A stretch of 64,000 nucleotides of DNA, taken from contig JABVXV010000014.1 in the NCBI GenBank assembly GCA_013365325.1, positions 124,001 to 188,000 on the forward strand, given 5' to 3'. The notes under the pieces are model-generated. The model saw only the letters and a program-made list of their open reading frames with translations. It was not told where the DNA came from and did not search any database. This document shows positions 13,978 to 26,068 of the stretch, piece after piece (within the stretch, counting starts at the first letter, position 1; each line of letters starts with the position of its first letter). A program made the position numbers and the translations under genes. Origin of the DNA: Dipetalonema caudispina (taxonomy: Eukaryota > Nematoda > Chromadorea > Rhabditida > Onchocercidae).

Positions 13978-15265
13978 ATGGAGGATATGTTGGAGAAGCG
14001 GTTAGCAAAATTGGAAGGTCGATTAGGTCTGCGCAAAGCAGGAAGTATTACAAATGTGAATGAGGAATTGATGCTTTTGCGAAAGAAGTTATCTGAAGCT
14101 GGCTGTGGCTTCCTATTGAAAATTCCAGCTAATGTATTGCAAAAAATCAATGATCTGGCAACTGGTGTTAGTTTTTCCTTTTTATTCCACTTTTTTTTTT
14201 TTTTTTTTTTTTTAAAGAAGATATATCAGTTACTGCTTTTCGATCTTGATTTTTCGACTCTTACTATCTTTAACGGTCATTCGTCAACTGAATTCGTATG
14301 GTATGCACACTCATCTTGTATTATTGCGTGATAAAGATAATTGGGAAATCCAATTTGCTCGAAAATTAAAATGTTAGCAATCAATCAATTTTCAGAGCGA
14401 TTATTTGACCCCAACAGAAAAGAAGAGAGAAATAGAGTTTGGTCACGATTTAATGGTTGAGCGAGTTAGATTACTGGAAGAGTTCCAGAAAGATTCCGAG
14501 GTTATTTTGGCGTTGTAAATTGTTAATACACGACTGCTGCTCTTTCAAGGTCCCAGTAATTAAATTCCAAGGCTAGAAGCCAACCAAAAAACGGGCATCT
14601 GATTTTCATGCCTGCAGAATGTTGCTGAGAACTTATTGGGTTTATCAAAGGGGAACAATTTTATCACTAGATGGCGTGAAAATCCGATTACTACTTTTCT
14701 CGAGAGTGGATAAGAATTATTCATAGATCTATCTGATTTGACTTTCAGCATTTTGTGCTGTCTTTACTCTTTCCTTACAGGTTGTATTCAAATCTGAACC
14801 AATTGCAAATGTAGGTCATCATTTACCAGCACTCGATGCTGCCGAAAAGGAAATCAATGAATCGGCTTTAGATGTGCAAAAGTTTGTGATTTAAATATTT
14901 CTTCAGTTTAATAATAATTCACAAATATAATATAATTCCAGTTTGGCTTAATTCCACTTTATAGTAAAGAAACGTTATTTTCATTTTGCTATAATTTTAT
15001 CTCTTCTACACTTGCACTAGATAAACTATTTTCTGCGGAGCTTGATGTGATATCGTAAAGACAATAGAGTGATGTTTTATTTCTTCCTATTTATGTTCTC
15101 CACATTTTTCTTATTTTGAATTTTATCAGGCATCACAGCAATATAGTGGATCTCAAAGAGAAATTTGTGATACTTTTGGAGCAGCTCAATTATCAAATTC
15201 TCGAATGGGAAAATATTGTAGAGAAGCTTGAGCAAGTGAAGCAAAAGAGAGAAACAAATGCATAG
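13978..15265 (+). CDS. dnc-3: Dynactin subunit 3 (p24) (176 aa)
   Basis: Four exons join in frame: 13978-14166, 14396-14500, 14781-14881, 15130-15265. The product is almost entirely heptad-like helix: an N-terminal coiled coil beginning MEDMLEKRLAKLEGRLGL, a middle segment with DYLTPTEKKREIEFG, and a C-terminal helix with LLEQLNYQILEWENIVEKL. Spacing, length (human p24 is 186 aa) and the C-terminal Q-W/E-W element match dynactin p24, the shoulder-arm subunit that binds dynamitin and p150Glued in the dynein activator complex. The start is chosen because the ATG lies three bases after a 3' splice site (cag at 13972-13974, then ata, then ATG), as expected for a trans-spliced message. An in-frame ATG at 13936 would lie inside that polypyrimidine tract and is unlikely. 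AATAAA occurs near 15617. The symbol assumes orthology to C. elegans dnc-3. Confidence 0.85.
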
Positions 15266-17777
15266 CTTCATATATGGATGATATGCGTTTTTAAGGGAAG
15301 ACTTGTAAATTATATTTGTGAATTTTGAATTTATTCATGGCTCTTATGATGATTTTTTTTTCGTAGAGTTTTGCATTATATCATAATTTCGTCATTAATA
15401 TTGACAAATGGACAGCCAACTGTAACTGTATTCATATAGTTAGAATGTTCACATGTTATAGTTTAAAGTTTCATTTTTTATTCTTTAATGATTTCTCCAA
15501 TTTACAAGTTACGCTTTGATGCATGTTTCTAAGCAGCTGAAAGCTTTTTGTGTTCGTAGTTATGATTGAAAACTTATTTAACAAGCTATTGCTAAAACTG
15601 GAACCAAGACAAGTTAAATAAAATCATGCGCGATATTATAAAAAGAAGAATCTTATGAGATTTCAAAAAAAAATATTGGGTGATTTGTTTTGTTCGTCAG
15701 ATAATCATCAATATCTAAATCGTTCGAACTTATTAGTATGCCTTAGATCAATTGATTGTAAAAAGTTCTTCTCTCATCAAAAGTAGAATAATACAGAATT
15801 TGTACTATTTTCACCACTTTTTTTCTCATTGTAATAACGAATTTATGCATTAAATGGCTAATTCTTTTTTCTTTCATACGACAACTTTTCTCACGAATCA
15901 TTGAAAACTGTATAAATAAATAAAGCAAGCATCATTTCTAATATTTTTTTTTTACATTCAATGAAGCGATGAAGGTAGGAATCAATCGGATGATCAAGGC
16001 TATGCTATTTCAATCAATTTATTTCTCAATTTTCTACCTCAATCAAGATATGAGGGAAAAGATTCATTTTATAAGACAAATATTACGACTCCAGTTTCTA
16101 TTTTCCGATAAGTTGACGAAGCTAACTAAGGGACAAACAGTTTTCATTTTCTAGAGCTTTTAATAGCAAAGTTTTCTATTCCTAAACCATTAATCTTCTA
16201 ATTCTGAATTAGCTCACAATCTTTACTCCGTGGGATTTCAACAATTTTAACAACCTTCATTTGATGCAGTCTAGTTTTGATAGTTATAAGAGTACTTACT
16301 GTAATAGAAATGAAATCTAAAATTATAACAAACAAATTATTCTAGTTTTATTGGAAGTATTGTTGTTATAATCATCTATTTGCATATTTTTATAATTGTG
16401 ATAGTGAAAATAGGCAATAATATGTTGTTATTTAAATAAGTACTTTTACGGTATGTTGAGTACATCTCATTAGAATGAATTGAATCATTATCAATAGAAT
16501 ATAAAATAACAATTTATTAAATTAATTTGTGAATATTTCTCTTGATAGCATTTCTTATCCTAATATAATAGTAAGCTATATTGTAGAAAATATGAAATGT
16601 TAATTAGTGTTAAATATGTAACTTATTCTACTCTTCATTTGTTTAAATCTATTACTATTAATGTTGAAATTATTGCTGACGAGAAAATGAATGATTTTTA
16701 TTTCAGTCATTTGATTTCTACAGCGTTTAAAATTCCATCCCTCTAGCATCTAGGATTCTTGATTTCTTGATACCTATCTTTTTGATTTTTGAGAATAATC
16801 ATTCAATAATTTAGCATTGTTGAAGACGATAAAGGTCATGTTAATCTTCTGTTATCATTTATCGATCTGTCTTTTTTTTTTTTTGTTTTTTTGTAGAGAT
16901 ATTTATATTCAAACTTTGCTCATAATACTTCTTTTTTCTAGTTTCTAAAGTAATAAATTCGTTAGTTTGAGAAAATACTAATTAAGAATTCACTTTATCC
17001 TCTACATATCCAAAAAAGAAATCTATGTAAATGATAATTTCCAGATTCTTATGTCACAACAACAAAGAAATAGGTACAACTAATTTGATAAACACACATC
17101 AGAGATTAGCTACCTATACATCCGTAATTTTTTAGCTTTTTAATTTTTTAAAATAAAACGATAAACTTTATTGATTGTTCGAAATAGTTTTTTGTTCGCT
17201 TATTTGTCCTTGTCAACAAATTTTTTGATAATTTCAAAATTACCTACGATAGGAAATACCTATTTGTAATTCGATTCAGTATGAACTTCAAATACTAAAT
17301 AATTATACTTACATATTTCTCTATCATTAGCTTCATCGATGGGAAATATTAAAGCAATCAGAAATCAGTTATCGCTCAATTTTTGATAATTTAACAACAG
17401 ATAATTACATTGCAAACTTTTGCATATTTCCAAACTGATTTAACAATCTTAGCAATATCTCATCACTGCGACAGTTCGTTTGTGCATTATTGTTCATTTA
17501 ATTAAAATACTGATTTATTTATAAGTTAATCTTGTTGTCTTCCAGTTCTATAAATAAAATTTTCTCATTAACTGAATTCAATTTCATACGAGCAAATGAG
17601 GTAGGTATTCCATATGCGCCATTACAATGCCAGGTATGTGTACCTAATGTAGGGCAATATATAGAATTCAATTGATTTGATATTATTGATTAGAGTACTT
17701 AAATGTAGTCAAATTTTACTTTCGATAAACCACAATTCCTTACTTTTGTCTATTTCTAGACTATTCCAGCAATTAAT
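15266..17777. other. Intergenic, p24 gene to collagen pseudogene
   Basis: About 2.5 kb of AT-rich DNA. AATAAA near 15617 may end the p24 transcript. No other exon is supported. Confidence 0.55.
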
Positions 17778-19483
17778 ATGATTAACGGAAACCGGAATAA
17801 CCGACAAAAAAACAGATGAATGAAATGTTATTGAAGAAACAGAAAATGATAATTGTAGAAATCGCTTCACCAACTGATTTTCTATCATTACTACAACATT
17901 GCTGATACCAATGCTTTAAGGTTATATACAAAATACCTTATCATTTTTGGAACTAGAAATTGATTACTGCTACGATCAGTCACAATCACTGTAGTCTCAA
18001 TTATTTCAGGTTATCCTCCGCTACAGAAAACGGCTAATTTTTAGTCATTGGATTTTTCATAATATATAATTTTCATTTGTTGACTGTTCATTGTAATTTC
18101 GATGTTTGATTGCAATACGATACTGCAATGATCGTATCATGACTTCACATAATGTTTACTAAGATATTCATTAATTTGTTACCTTTACTCATATCTCTAC
18201 AATAATCCATAGGAAGAGATTATGGAATCGTTGATAAATTTTGATTTCAGATTCATGAAATAAATGGTGTTAAACATCGAAAACAGCGACAGATTCTATA
18301 TTACTACCGATCACCATCGTCTGAGAACAATAATGATCCCAGTGTTCCATATCAAGAGGATTTCCTAATCATAACACTTATCAATGGGCTCAAACCTTAT
18401 TTTCTTTTCCGCGTCTAAAATCCGGTAAGTTCAATATTCTCCCATTTATTTCCTCAGCTTTAAATAATTTGAATGATTTCATATTCCAGTGGAGAAATTT
18501 ACTTTGATAAGCTTAAACTACGAATTTACTGCTAGTCTATAGTTGAATTTTTGAAGTATATGTCATCTTTGAAAGTTTTCTCGAAGTTTTTTTATCAACA
18601 AATTTACTTGTTATACTTGCATTATTAACTTTGCCAGTTTATTTTAGTCAATCGAGAATTGCTTTACTCAAGTAATAATATACAGAAAGAACGATGCTGT
18701 AGTTGTAGTGTTGGTCTTGCCGGTCCTCCAGGAGCTCCTGGATTAGATGGAAAACTAGGTTAACAGTCATTTACTAATTATTTATAAAATTTGAACGATA
18801 AAGAGTGAATAATTATTTTATTCATTTTCAGTTACCTATGGTAAACCGGGCAAAGATGGAATACCTGGAAAAGATTTTGAACCTGGCATTCGCTACGAAA
18901 ATATATGTATGGAATGTCCACCGGGACCACTAGGTGAAATTGGCGATCCAGGTTTGAAGGGTCCACCTGGTCCTCCTGGACCAAGAGGTCCACATGGATA
19001 TTCGTTCACATGAATATTCCAGATCCACCTGGTCCTCGAGGTCCCATAGGACCACCAGGATTTCCTGGTTCCTAAGGATCACCAAGTGCTCCTGGACGTC
19101 CAGGCATTATTATTATACAAGGTTTGTTTATCACACGGATTTTTTCTTTGTCAATGTCTCATTATCCGTGTAATTCCTAACACCTTACCAATCAGTCTTC
19201 CTGTTTGTCGTAAATTTTCGAAAATAATAAACTGGATTATTTTTTAAAATTTGTTTGTTTCTAGAAGAAAATGAAGAATTGCCAGGATATTCCGGTATGA
19301 CCAGGTTGCCCGATACATTAGGTAAGAAGCATGCCGGGTGATGTTGGATCAGTAAGCAATCTAGACAGACCAACAACACCTGGATTTCCTGAAAAACCAA
19401 GATAGCAAAAACTATCAGATTCAAGAGCTAAAATTGGTAGTTATGGTCATTGTCCACCTGCAAAAACAGCTCCCACTTATTGA
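17778..19483 (+). pseudogene. Decayed cuticle-collagen pseudogene
   Basis: The region retains the layout of the two intact collagens to its right but is broken. From 17878 to 17994 the relic of exon 1 reads FSIITTTLLIPML, then a stop (TAA 17917-17919) where the intact copy has Tyr, then GYIQNTLSFLELEIDYC, then TAG (17992-17994) in place of the Trp codon of DLW. The upstream part (start near 17778) needs a frameshift. Exon 2 resumes at about 18251 with a basic KHRKQRQ stretch equivalent to the RxxR site. At about 18688 come ERCCSCSVGLAGPPGAPG and at about 18837 a Gly-X-Y block with CMECPPGP. In-frame stops interrupt it after GPHGYSFT and after FPGS. The last block ends CPPAKTAPTY-stop at 19483, matching the CDHCP.PRT.PGY ends of the paralogues. 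With this many lesions an active gene is very unlikely. Confidence 0.9.
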
Positions 19484-19846
19484 GATAATTATTTGTTTTA
19501 TCATAACATTGTTGCATATAGTAAAGTTTCGAAAATGATAATTTCAGGAATACATACGAAAATAGTTTTTTTTTTTTTTCTTTTTCTCACTTAAAAATTG
19601 AACATTTTTTCGGTCCATGTGATCAAATACTTAAAAAAAAAATATAATTTTATAAAAAATTAATCCTCGCATAAATAAATATGGAAAATTATCGCAAAGT
19701 ATTTTATAATAATTTTAACAAATAACATTTTCTAACTTTTTCCTTTCCAATTTTAGGAGAACAAAAGTTATTGATTTAAGCAAAATTTATAGCTAATAAA
19801 ATAATAATGGATATTGTTCTTATCAATCAACAATAATCCCTTATTC

Positions 19847-19851
<5 letters not shown>

Positions 19852-19878
<27 letters not shown>
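19852..19878 (+). repeat. (CT)n microsatellite
   Basis: About thirteen consecutive CT dinucleotides between 19852 and 19878. Confidence 0.9.
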
Positions 19879-19883
<5 letters not shown>

Positions 19884-21827
19884 CCTCCTTTTCCATTCTA
19901 TTAGATTATGAAAGTGTTAAATTTGACGAAATATATAGTTAATAAAGTTATATGCTATCATTTGTAGGTATTTATCATTTTATCAAAAATTAGTCAAAAC
20001 AAAAAGATTTTGTTTAAATATTATTGTCATGCATTATGATGCTACCTGTTAGCAATAATGCAATATGTAAACAAACTAATGCATCAGTAAGAAGTTGAAA
20101 TAATTGAAACCTGTTTTTATAATAGAATAGATATGCTATAAGGTACTATAAGCAAAGACGACATATAACCAATTCATACGACAATGCAGCAATCATAATA
20201 ACTATGATAATAAATAAGCATATGAATAACCGATGACCGTTCCTTATTATCTCTTTTCTGCAGTACCATAAGTAGATCTAAAGGGGTAATACTCCTTAAC
20301 ATGATAATAATAACTTGTTTTCCTTCCTCAAAACAATGGGTATATTTCAATTAACACAATTAGTGATCGATTTAAGATGAATACGAAGTTGTCATCTTCT
20401 TCTTTGTACTATAAATGTTTCCCAATCAATACAGTAAAATTTAATTTTTTCTTTTTTTCTTTTTAACCTAATTATTTCTATTCCAATCATTAAATGATTT
20501 TAAAATCATCTGTGTATAATTATGATCAGATAATTTTAGATCTGTTACAAATAAATTAACATTCAAGTTTTAGCATTATCAATGCTATCATCAAACGATT
20601 CATTTTGTGTCTATTTCGACAACTTATACGACATTGGTTATCAGTTACAGGTGGCTCGTTTTATGTATTATGCTGAAGATTTCAGTAGTCATATTATGAT
20701 GTATGAAAGGCCTATTTTTCGATGAAATTTACATTTTTTATGAAATATTTTCAATTCGATACAGGTGAGAAGAAAAACTGTGACAAAGGATCACTAGAGA
20801 GATAGCGAAATATAGCCTTAAATGGTTATTATTGATTAAGTATACCTGAAAGCATTAAGCTGTAAAATACCTTAAATCTAATGAGTCAGTCTTCGATGAT
20901 AAAAATTCACTGCATCCACTCATTAATCAAATTGATAATAATCAATATATCCTGCATGAAGAATTGTAATAATCGAGAATTTCCTTTCACACGATCTTTC
21001 GGATGATCAACTTCATCATAATTATCACGTCTCATTACTATTTGGTCACGTCATTTACGTATGAAATAACACGCTGTCAACAACAACAATCATTGTTGTT
21101 ACTCCAAAACTAAGGGTATTTCAAGTCAACCAATGGTATTTACTCTACACATCCTTTTATCCCCAAATATTCCTAACTATTTTTTTTTTCACAAATTTAC
21201 TCATTTTATTTAAAACGACTAATTATCGCAGTTCGAATCATCAATTAAATTCTTTACCATTTGCTCCGCTTAGCTTAGATATATAATATAAAATGATGCA
21301 CAGCTAATATTCCGAACTTCGACCTATTTTCAGTGTTTTTTTTCCGTGTCTTTTTCTTTTTGAAGTTATTGAAATATAAAGTTTGCTTGTTAAGAATTAG
21401 TAGATGTTAAGGCTTTAAATCGAAATCACTGATCATTACGCTTCTTATAAAGATATATTTGTTGAATTTTTAATGAAACTAAATACTTCTCCTAGTAGAA
21501 CAACTATTTCAATTTATTATTATTAGCTGTGAAAAAGTTGTAAAAATTGTGATATCAGGCATTATCAGGTTAAAATATTTTTTTGCTCACCCTTGAATTC
21601 AACATAAATGCTAATCATTTTAGCTTTAATCTATATTGTTACTTTTCTTTCAACCTTGTAGTGATAATCTTTAGAAAGCGATAAAGCTACATTTTACATT
21701 AATTAACTTTATGCATACGCGATCAATCTATTCAATGGTATCTAATATCTATGTTAATCAAATTATGTTCCATTATTAATTATCGTTTTATGAAATTAAT
21801 TGAATAAATAAAAATTCATTGCAATTT

Positions 21828-21844
21828 GTACATTTTTAGGCAAT
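21828..21844 (+). promoter_or_regulatory. Putative spliced-leader acceptor of collagen A
   Basis: A run catttttag ends at 21839, five bases before the ATG, giving a consensus nematode 3' splice site with no matching upstream donor exon. The likely use is SL trans-splicing. Confidence 0.55.
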
Positions 21845-23511
21845 ATGATTGTGAAAGATGAACAAAGGGTAGAAATGGAAAGCCTGAAACGAGTAACCCT
21901 TTTCAGTCTTGCCGTATCAACCTTTTCCATATTGACAGCTATTACCGTCGTTCCAATGCTTTATAATTATGTACAACATATAGAATCCAGCTTACAATCT
22001 GAGGTTAACTTCTGCAGACATCGATCGAATGATCTTTGGGAACAATATTTCATAGTATGTATTTCGAATGTAATTAAATTGTATTAATTTACTGTAAAAT
22101 GAGATGATATAGATTACCTGTTTGTCTAATTAACGTTTCCTTTCAATCTAGCTTCCCTCTATTTCTTTTACTAAGTCTATTTTAGCTTAACATTTCAAAT
22201 GTTAGTTTTAAATTGGTTATGCATATGAGAGATCGATAATTAGTTGTTTCGCTAGGATACTATAAAAGATTTGGAAAACTTTCTGCTTTGATTTAATTCC
22301 GGTTTTTAGCTTAACGGAATAATCTTTTGATAAATAAATTTAAAAAAAGTTTTGGTTTTGGACAAAGTTTCAGAGTGAAGGAATTATTAGCATGAGAGGA
22401 CGCAATAAACGTGATACTCGTTATCGACATATGGGTAAATCATCAAATCATCCAACGCTCGTACAAACCCGAGCTTCTGAACCTTACAACGAAGAATGGC
22501 AAAGTGATGGTAGTGGTTATGGTACTGATAAGTCAAGCAGTTCTGTAGGAACTGATCGTGAATATAATCCTAGCGACGAAGAGAACCATGAATTCATCGG
22601 CAATTCTGAAGAATTAAGCCGGTCGGAAGAGACTGAAGATGCGGATAAAGGCAGTGAACATTTGGAGATTGCTGGAAATAATGGGAGATGCTGCAGTTGT
22701 AGAACTGGTCCTCCTGGACCAGTTGGACCACCAGGAATTAGAGGCAACGACGGTATATTTTCATTTCTAATTGTAAGAGGAGTAAAATGAATAAATGAGT
22801 TAGCTAATCGATACAACTTAATGATACACCAACTATCAGGAAAATCAGATCGATAAAGAAATTGATAACATTACAAAGTGTAAGTTATCACTTCACAAAC
22901 AACTTGTCGAAAATTTTTTGGTACAATCAGCATTACTTTCTTAACTTTTATTATTTAAGTTACGAACTTTGTACACATTTTTTTCAGGTAAGGATGGTAA
23001 ACCTGGTTTAAATGGAGTACCAGGAGTAGATGGAATGTCTTCTGAACAATTTGTGCATGATTTTTGCTTCCGATGCCCACCAGGAATACCTGGAGATGTA
23101 GGACCACCAGGACCAAAAGGTCCAAAGGGTCCAAATGGAGCATCAGGACCGAACGGAGCAACGTCGTTACCTGGACCAGCAGGAGCATGTGGGCCACCTG
23201 GACCAGTTGGAATACCAGGGCCTCCTGGGCCTCGTGGTAATCCTGGTCCACCGGGACAAATTACTGAAGTAGTTGGTCCTTTTGGACCACCGGGTTTACC
23301 AGGACCGACGGGTCCTCCTGGTCCAATGGGCAAGAAAGGAATTAATGGTAAGAAGGGTCAACCTGGTCCTCAAGGACCATCAGGAGAAAAGGGTAAAGAC
23401 GGTGCTGCAGGTAAAGAAGGCAAAATAGGAATTCAAGGTATAGCTGGCGAAAGAGGTCCAACTGGTAGTTGCGATCATTGTCCGATACCGCGAACTCCTC
23501 CAGGATATTAA
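21845..23511 (+). CDS. Cuticle collagen A (370 aa)
   Basis: Three exons join in frame: 21845-22054, 22374-22752, 22988-23511. Residues 1-70 form the conserved nematode collagen N-domain with a hydrophobic signal or anchor helix (about 19-43). A subtilisin-like processing site RNKR (80-83) follows in a basic patch. Then comes a long acidic, Ser-rich non-collagenous stretch (about 90-172). CCSC at 176-179 opens the Gly-X-Y region, which is interrupted around CFRCPPG and at GATSLPG and GQITEVVG. The C-terminus is [13 protein letters not shown]. These Cys clusters flank the triple helix and cross-link cuticle collagen trimers. The N-domain and exon layout are shared with the neighbouring pseudogene and collagen B, so all three arose by local duplication. 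AATAAA lies at 23737-23742. The exact C. elegans counterpart is not assigned. Confidence 0.95.
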
Positions 23512-26068
23512 ATTTAGAAAAAAAAGAAAAACGAAAAATTGTCTCTTTTGACTGGTAATATCATTAATTTTTTTTATTGCAGTATAATAATTGTTATTAG
23601 TAAATTTGGAGTGTTTTTCCATTTTCATATTCTGATGATTGAAATGTACTGACCTTTGCTATCTTGCACAATGTATTGTTTAAAGAATTTGTGGAAACTT
23701 TCTTCATTCTCTACAACATATACCAAAACAAAAATCAATAAATAAATTATTTAAAGGTTATGTTTGATACCGAAATGTACAAAGTTGCAGATAAATCGAA
23801 TTTTTTTTAAAACCATTACAGCTTACATTATTCAATCGTTAAACAGATGAAGTGTTGAAGCAATTAGAAATTGTCATTAAGATTTTTGATTGTTTGAATT
23901 TAACCCGGTACTCTTCCATTTTTTTCACTATTTATTGAAAAATAAGCAAATATCTAAAATGTATTCAAACAAATTCAGCATGAAAATTAAATGATGTATT
24001 GTTTTAATTATATAGTGATTAGAAGGTAATGTCATTTGCTTCTTTTTCTTTTTTTTTTTTTTTTCTTGAATTAACTCAGAAATTCGATGAGATAGTTTAG
24101 CAGAAGAGAAAATATGTTGCATTGCAATTTTGATAATCAGTGATAACAAATTTGGCACAACAGAATCATCCCTGACTTTATTAATTTAATAAAATTTGCA
24201 TGATAAAAGTGTATGAAGATAAATTCAGTAGAGGTAGTTTCAATTTTTTTGTCACATTTTATATTTTCTTCGATTGCTGATCTCTTTTTAACGCAATTTT
24301 TTCTTCATTTGATTTGATTGAGCGGATGTCTTTTCTACGTTTTGATATTTCAGAAATAACTTTGCCAAATTCTGAAAAATGAATGAAGTGATAAATATTT
24401 GACACAAAATAATTGGATAAGTTAATTATGGTTATATGTTGGCGAAAATGAAAATGAATCACTCAACGTGATTTTGTAATTAGTTTGCATAGATTTAAAT
24501 TAATTTTTTGCTTTCTTTGGAAAATTATTCGAAACTGAGTAAACTGAACAAATAACAAAAAATTCACAAAAAATTGGTACAATAATTTAACAAAATAATT
24601 TACTTGAAAACAGTGAGCTAACAAGTTTTTTCGTGAAGTTTTAATACTCAATAATGGAATTTATTCGGCACTAACAATTTCATAAAATATTAAAACAGAT
24701 TTACAGCATTTAAACGAATTCATGGAACGAACCAGAAAATTGAATTTCATCTAAATAAATTCAAAAATAAAAAAAGAGAAGATTTTCGTATCATAACTTT
24801 TTGGATTAGCAAGAATACGATTGATATTTGGCAAGAGTGTGGATGAAATTTTTTACCTGGAACATTTCCATTATACTACAGTATAAACTTGCAATAATTT
24901 TAAATTATTAAAAGTTCAAAGTTCAAATTGGCACAAATTTTTACACTATCGTTTAATTGATATTTCTAGAAAAGTTAACTTTGGAAGTAAAAATGAATAG
25001 GAAACGATCGTAATATGAATGTATTTAGAACAGCAACAATTGAAAATTTTTTTATTTCTTTTTGTTCATTTTATGCAAAAAATTTTTCAATGAAAAATTA
25101 AGAGAAAGAAGCATAGTGAAAATATTTTATTTGATCGGATAGATATGAAATGAAACAGGAAAAATATTATACAAACATTTGAAAATTACTTACAAATTTA
25201 GAATGACAGAAATTCATTTCATTCTATTATCGTTTTACTTTTCAGTTTGAATTTTATTGCAGACTATTTAAGACTCTCTGAAGTTTTCCTTCGAATTTCT
25301 CAAAAAAAAAAAAAAAAAAAAAAAAAATCGAGCAATTTCAACATGCACACTTTTTGAGGAAAAATTTTCGAGATCTAAAAATACATGCGGGAATATGTGC
25401 ATAGTAATATTTCGATTTAGAAGATCTCTTTATAAATCTGTTAAGAGTTTTGCTTTGAAAAAGTTTAGAAATTCTTTCGAATAATTTGATTTGGATAAAC
25501 TTATCCAAATACAAATAAAATGCCATAAGTGAAGAAAATTATGTTTTATCTTGAGTTTTTTTTTAAATCTTGCTGTCTTTTCTTTTGGATTAAATTTCTT
25601 GAATGAAGTTGGGATTTTGAGGAAAAAACAATTTTAAAAAAAAAATTTATATAAATTATTTCCAAAAAAAATTTAAAGCAATAGTTCAGCAAAAAAAACT
25701 GCAAATATTCTTCGTAACAAAATATTTTTCTAAAACAAAACAAGAAATTGAAATTGTTTTTTTTTATTATTAAAATTGAAATATAAAGACATGAAAATGT
25801 AACAGATAAATTAGTGAACAAAACTATTGATTCAATAATCAAAATTTACCAATATATTTACCTATTCCGTTTTTTTTTTCTTTTTTCTTTAAAAAAAAAA
25901 AGTTCAAATCAAAATTACACTGTTGAAGATCATAACGATCAGATTTTTAGCAAGAAAATATTGCTGTGGAAAAATCAAAATGATCATGTTGATTATAAGA
26001 GGATCAATCAGATCGTTTTAAAATGATTGAAAGGACAATTATATATCGTGATAATATGCTACAGAAAG
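23512..26068. other. Convergent intergenic, collagen A to collagen B
   Basis: It holds the 3' UTR of collagen A (AATAAA at 23737), several homopolymer tracts (for example the A run at 25302-25327), and the weak candidate exon at 24259-24371. Otherwise nothing is recognised. Confidence 0.5.
24259..24371 (-). CDS. Possible terminal exon, unrecognised
   Basis: On the minus strand a strong acceptor (cattcatttttcag, ending at 24372) is followed by 36 codons and a stop, reading FGKVISEISKRRKDIRSIKS and continuing as a charged helix. No convincing upstream exon could be joined to it. It lies between the two convergent collagens. It may be a gene fragment or chance. Confidence 0.18.

Larger units (their letters stand above)
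19484..21844. other. Intergenic, collagen pseudogene to collagen A
   Basis: About 2.4 kb with no exon. It contains a CT microsatellite and is expected to hold the collagen A promoter. No remnant of another collagen was seen. Confidence 0.55.

Noticed and set aside
22941..23333. 130-codon Gly/Pro-rich frame antisense to collagen A
   Set aside because: GGACCA/TGGTCC-type codons give Gly-Pro strings on both strands. The sense strand has the complete gene, so this is a shadow.
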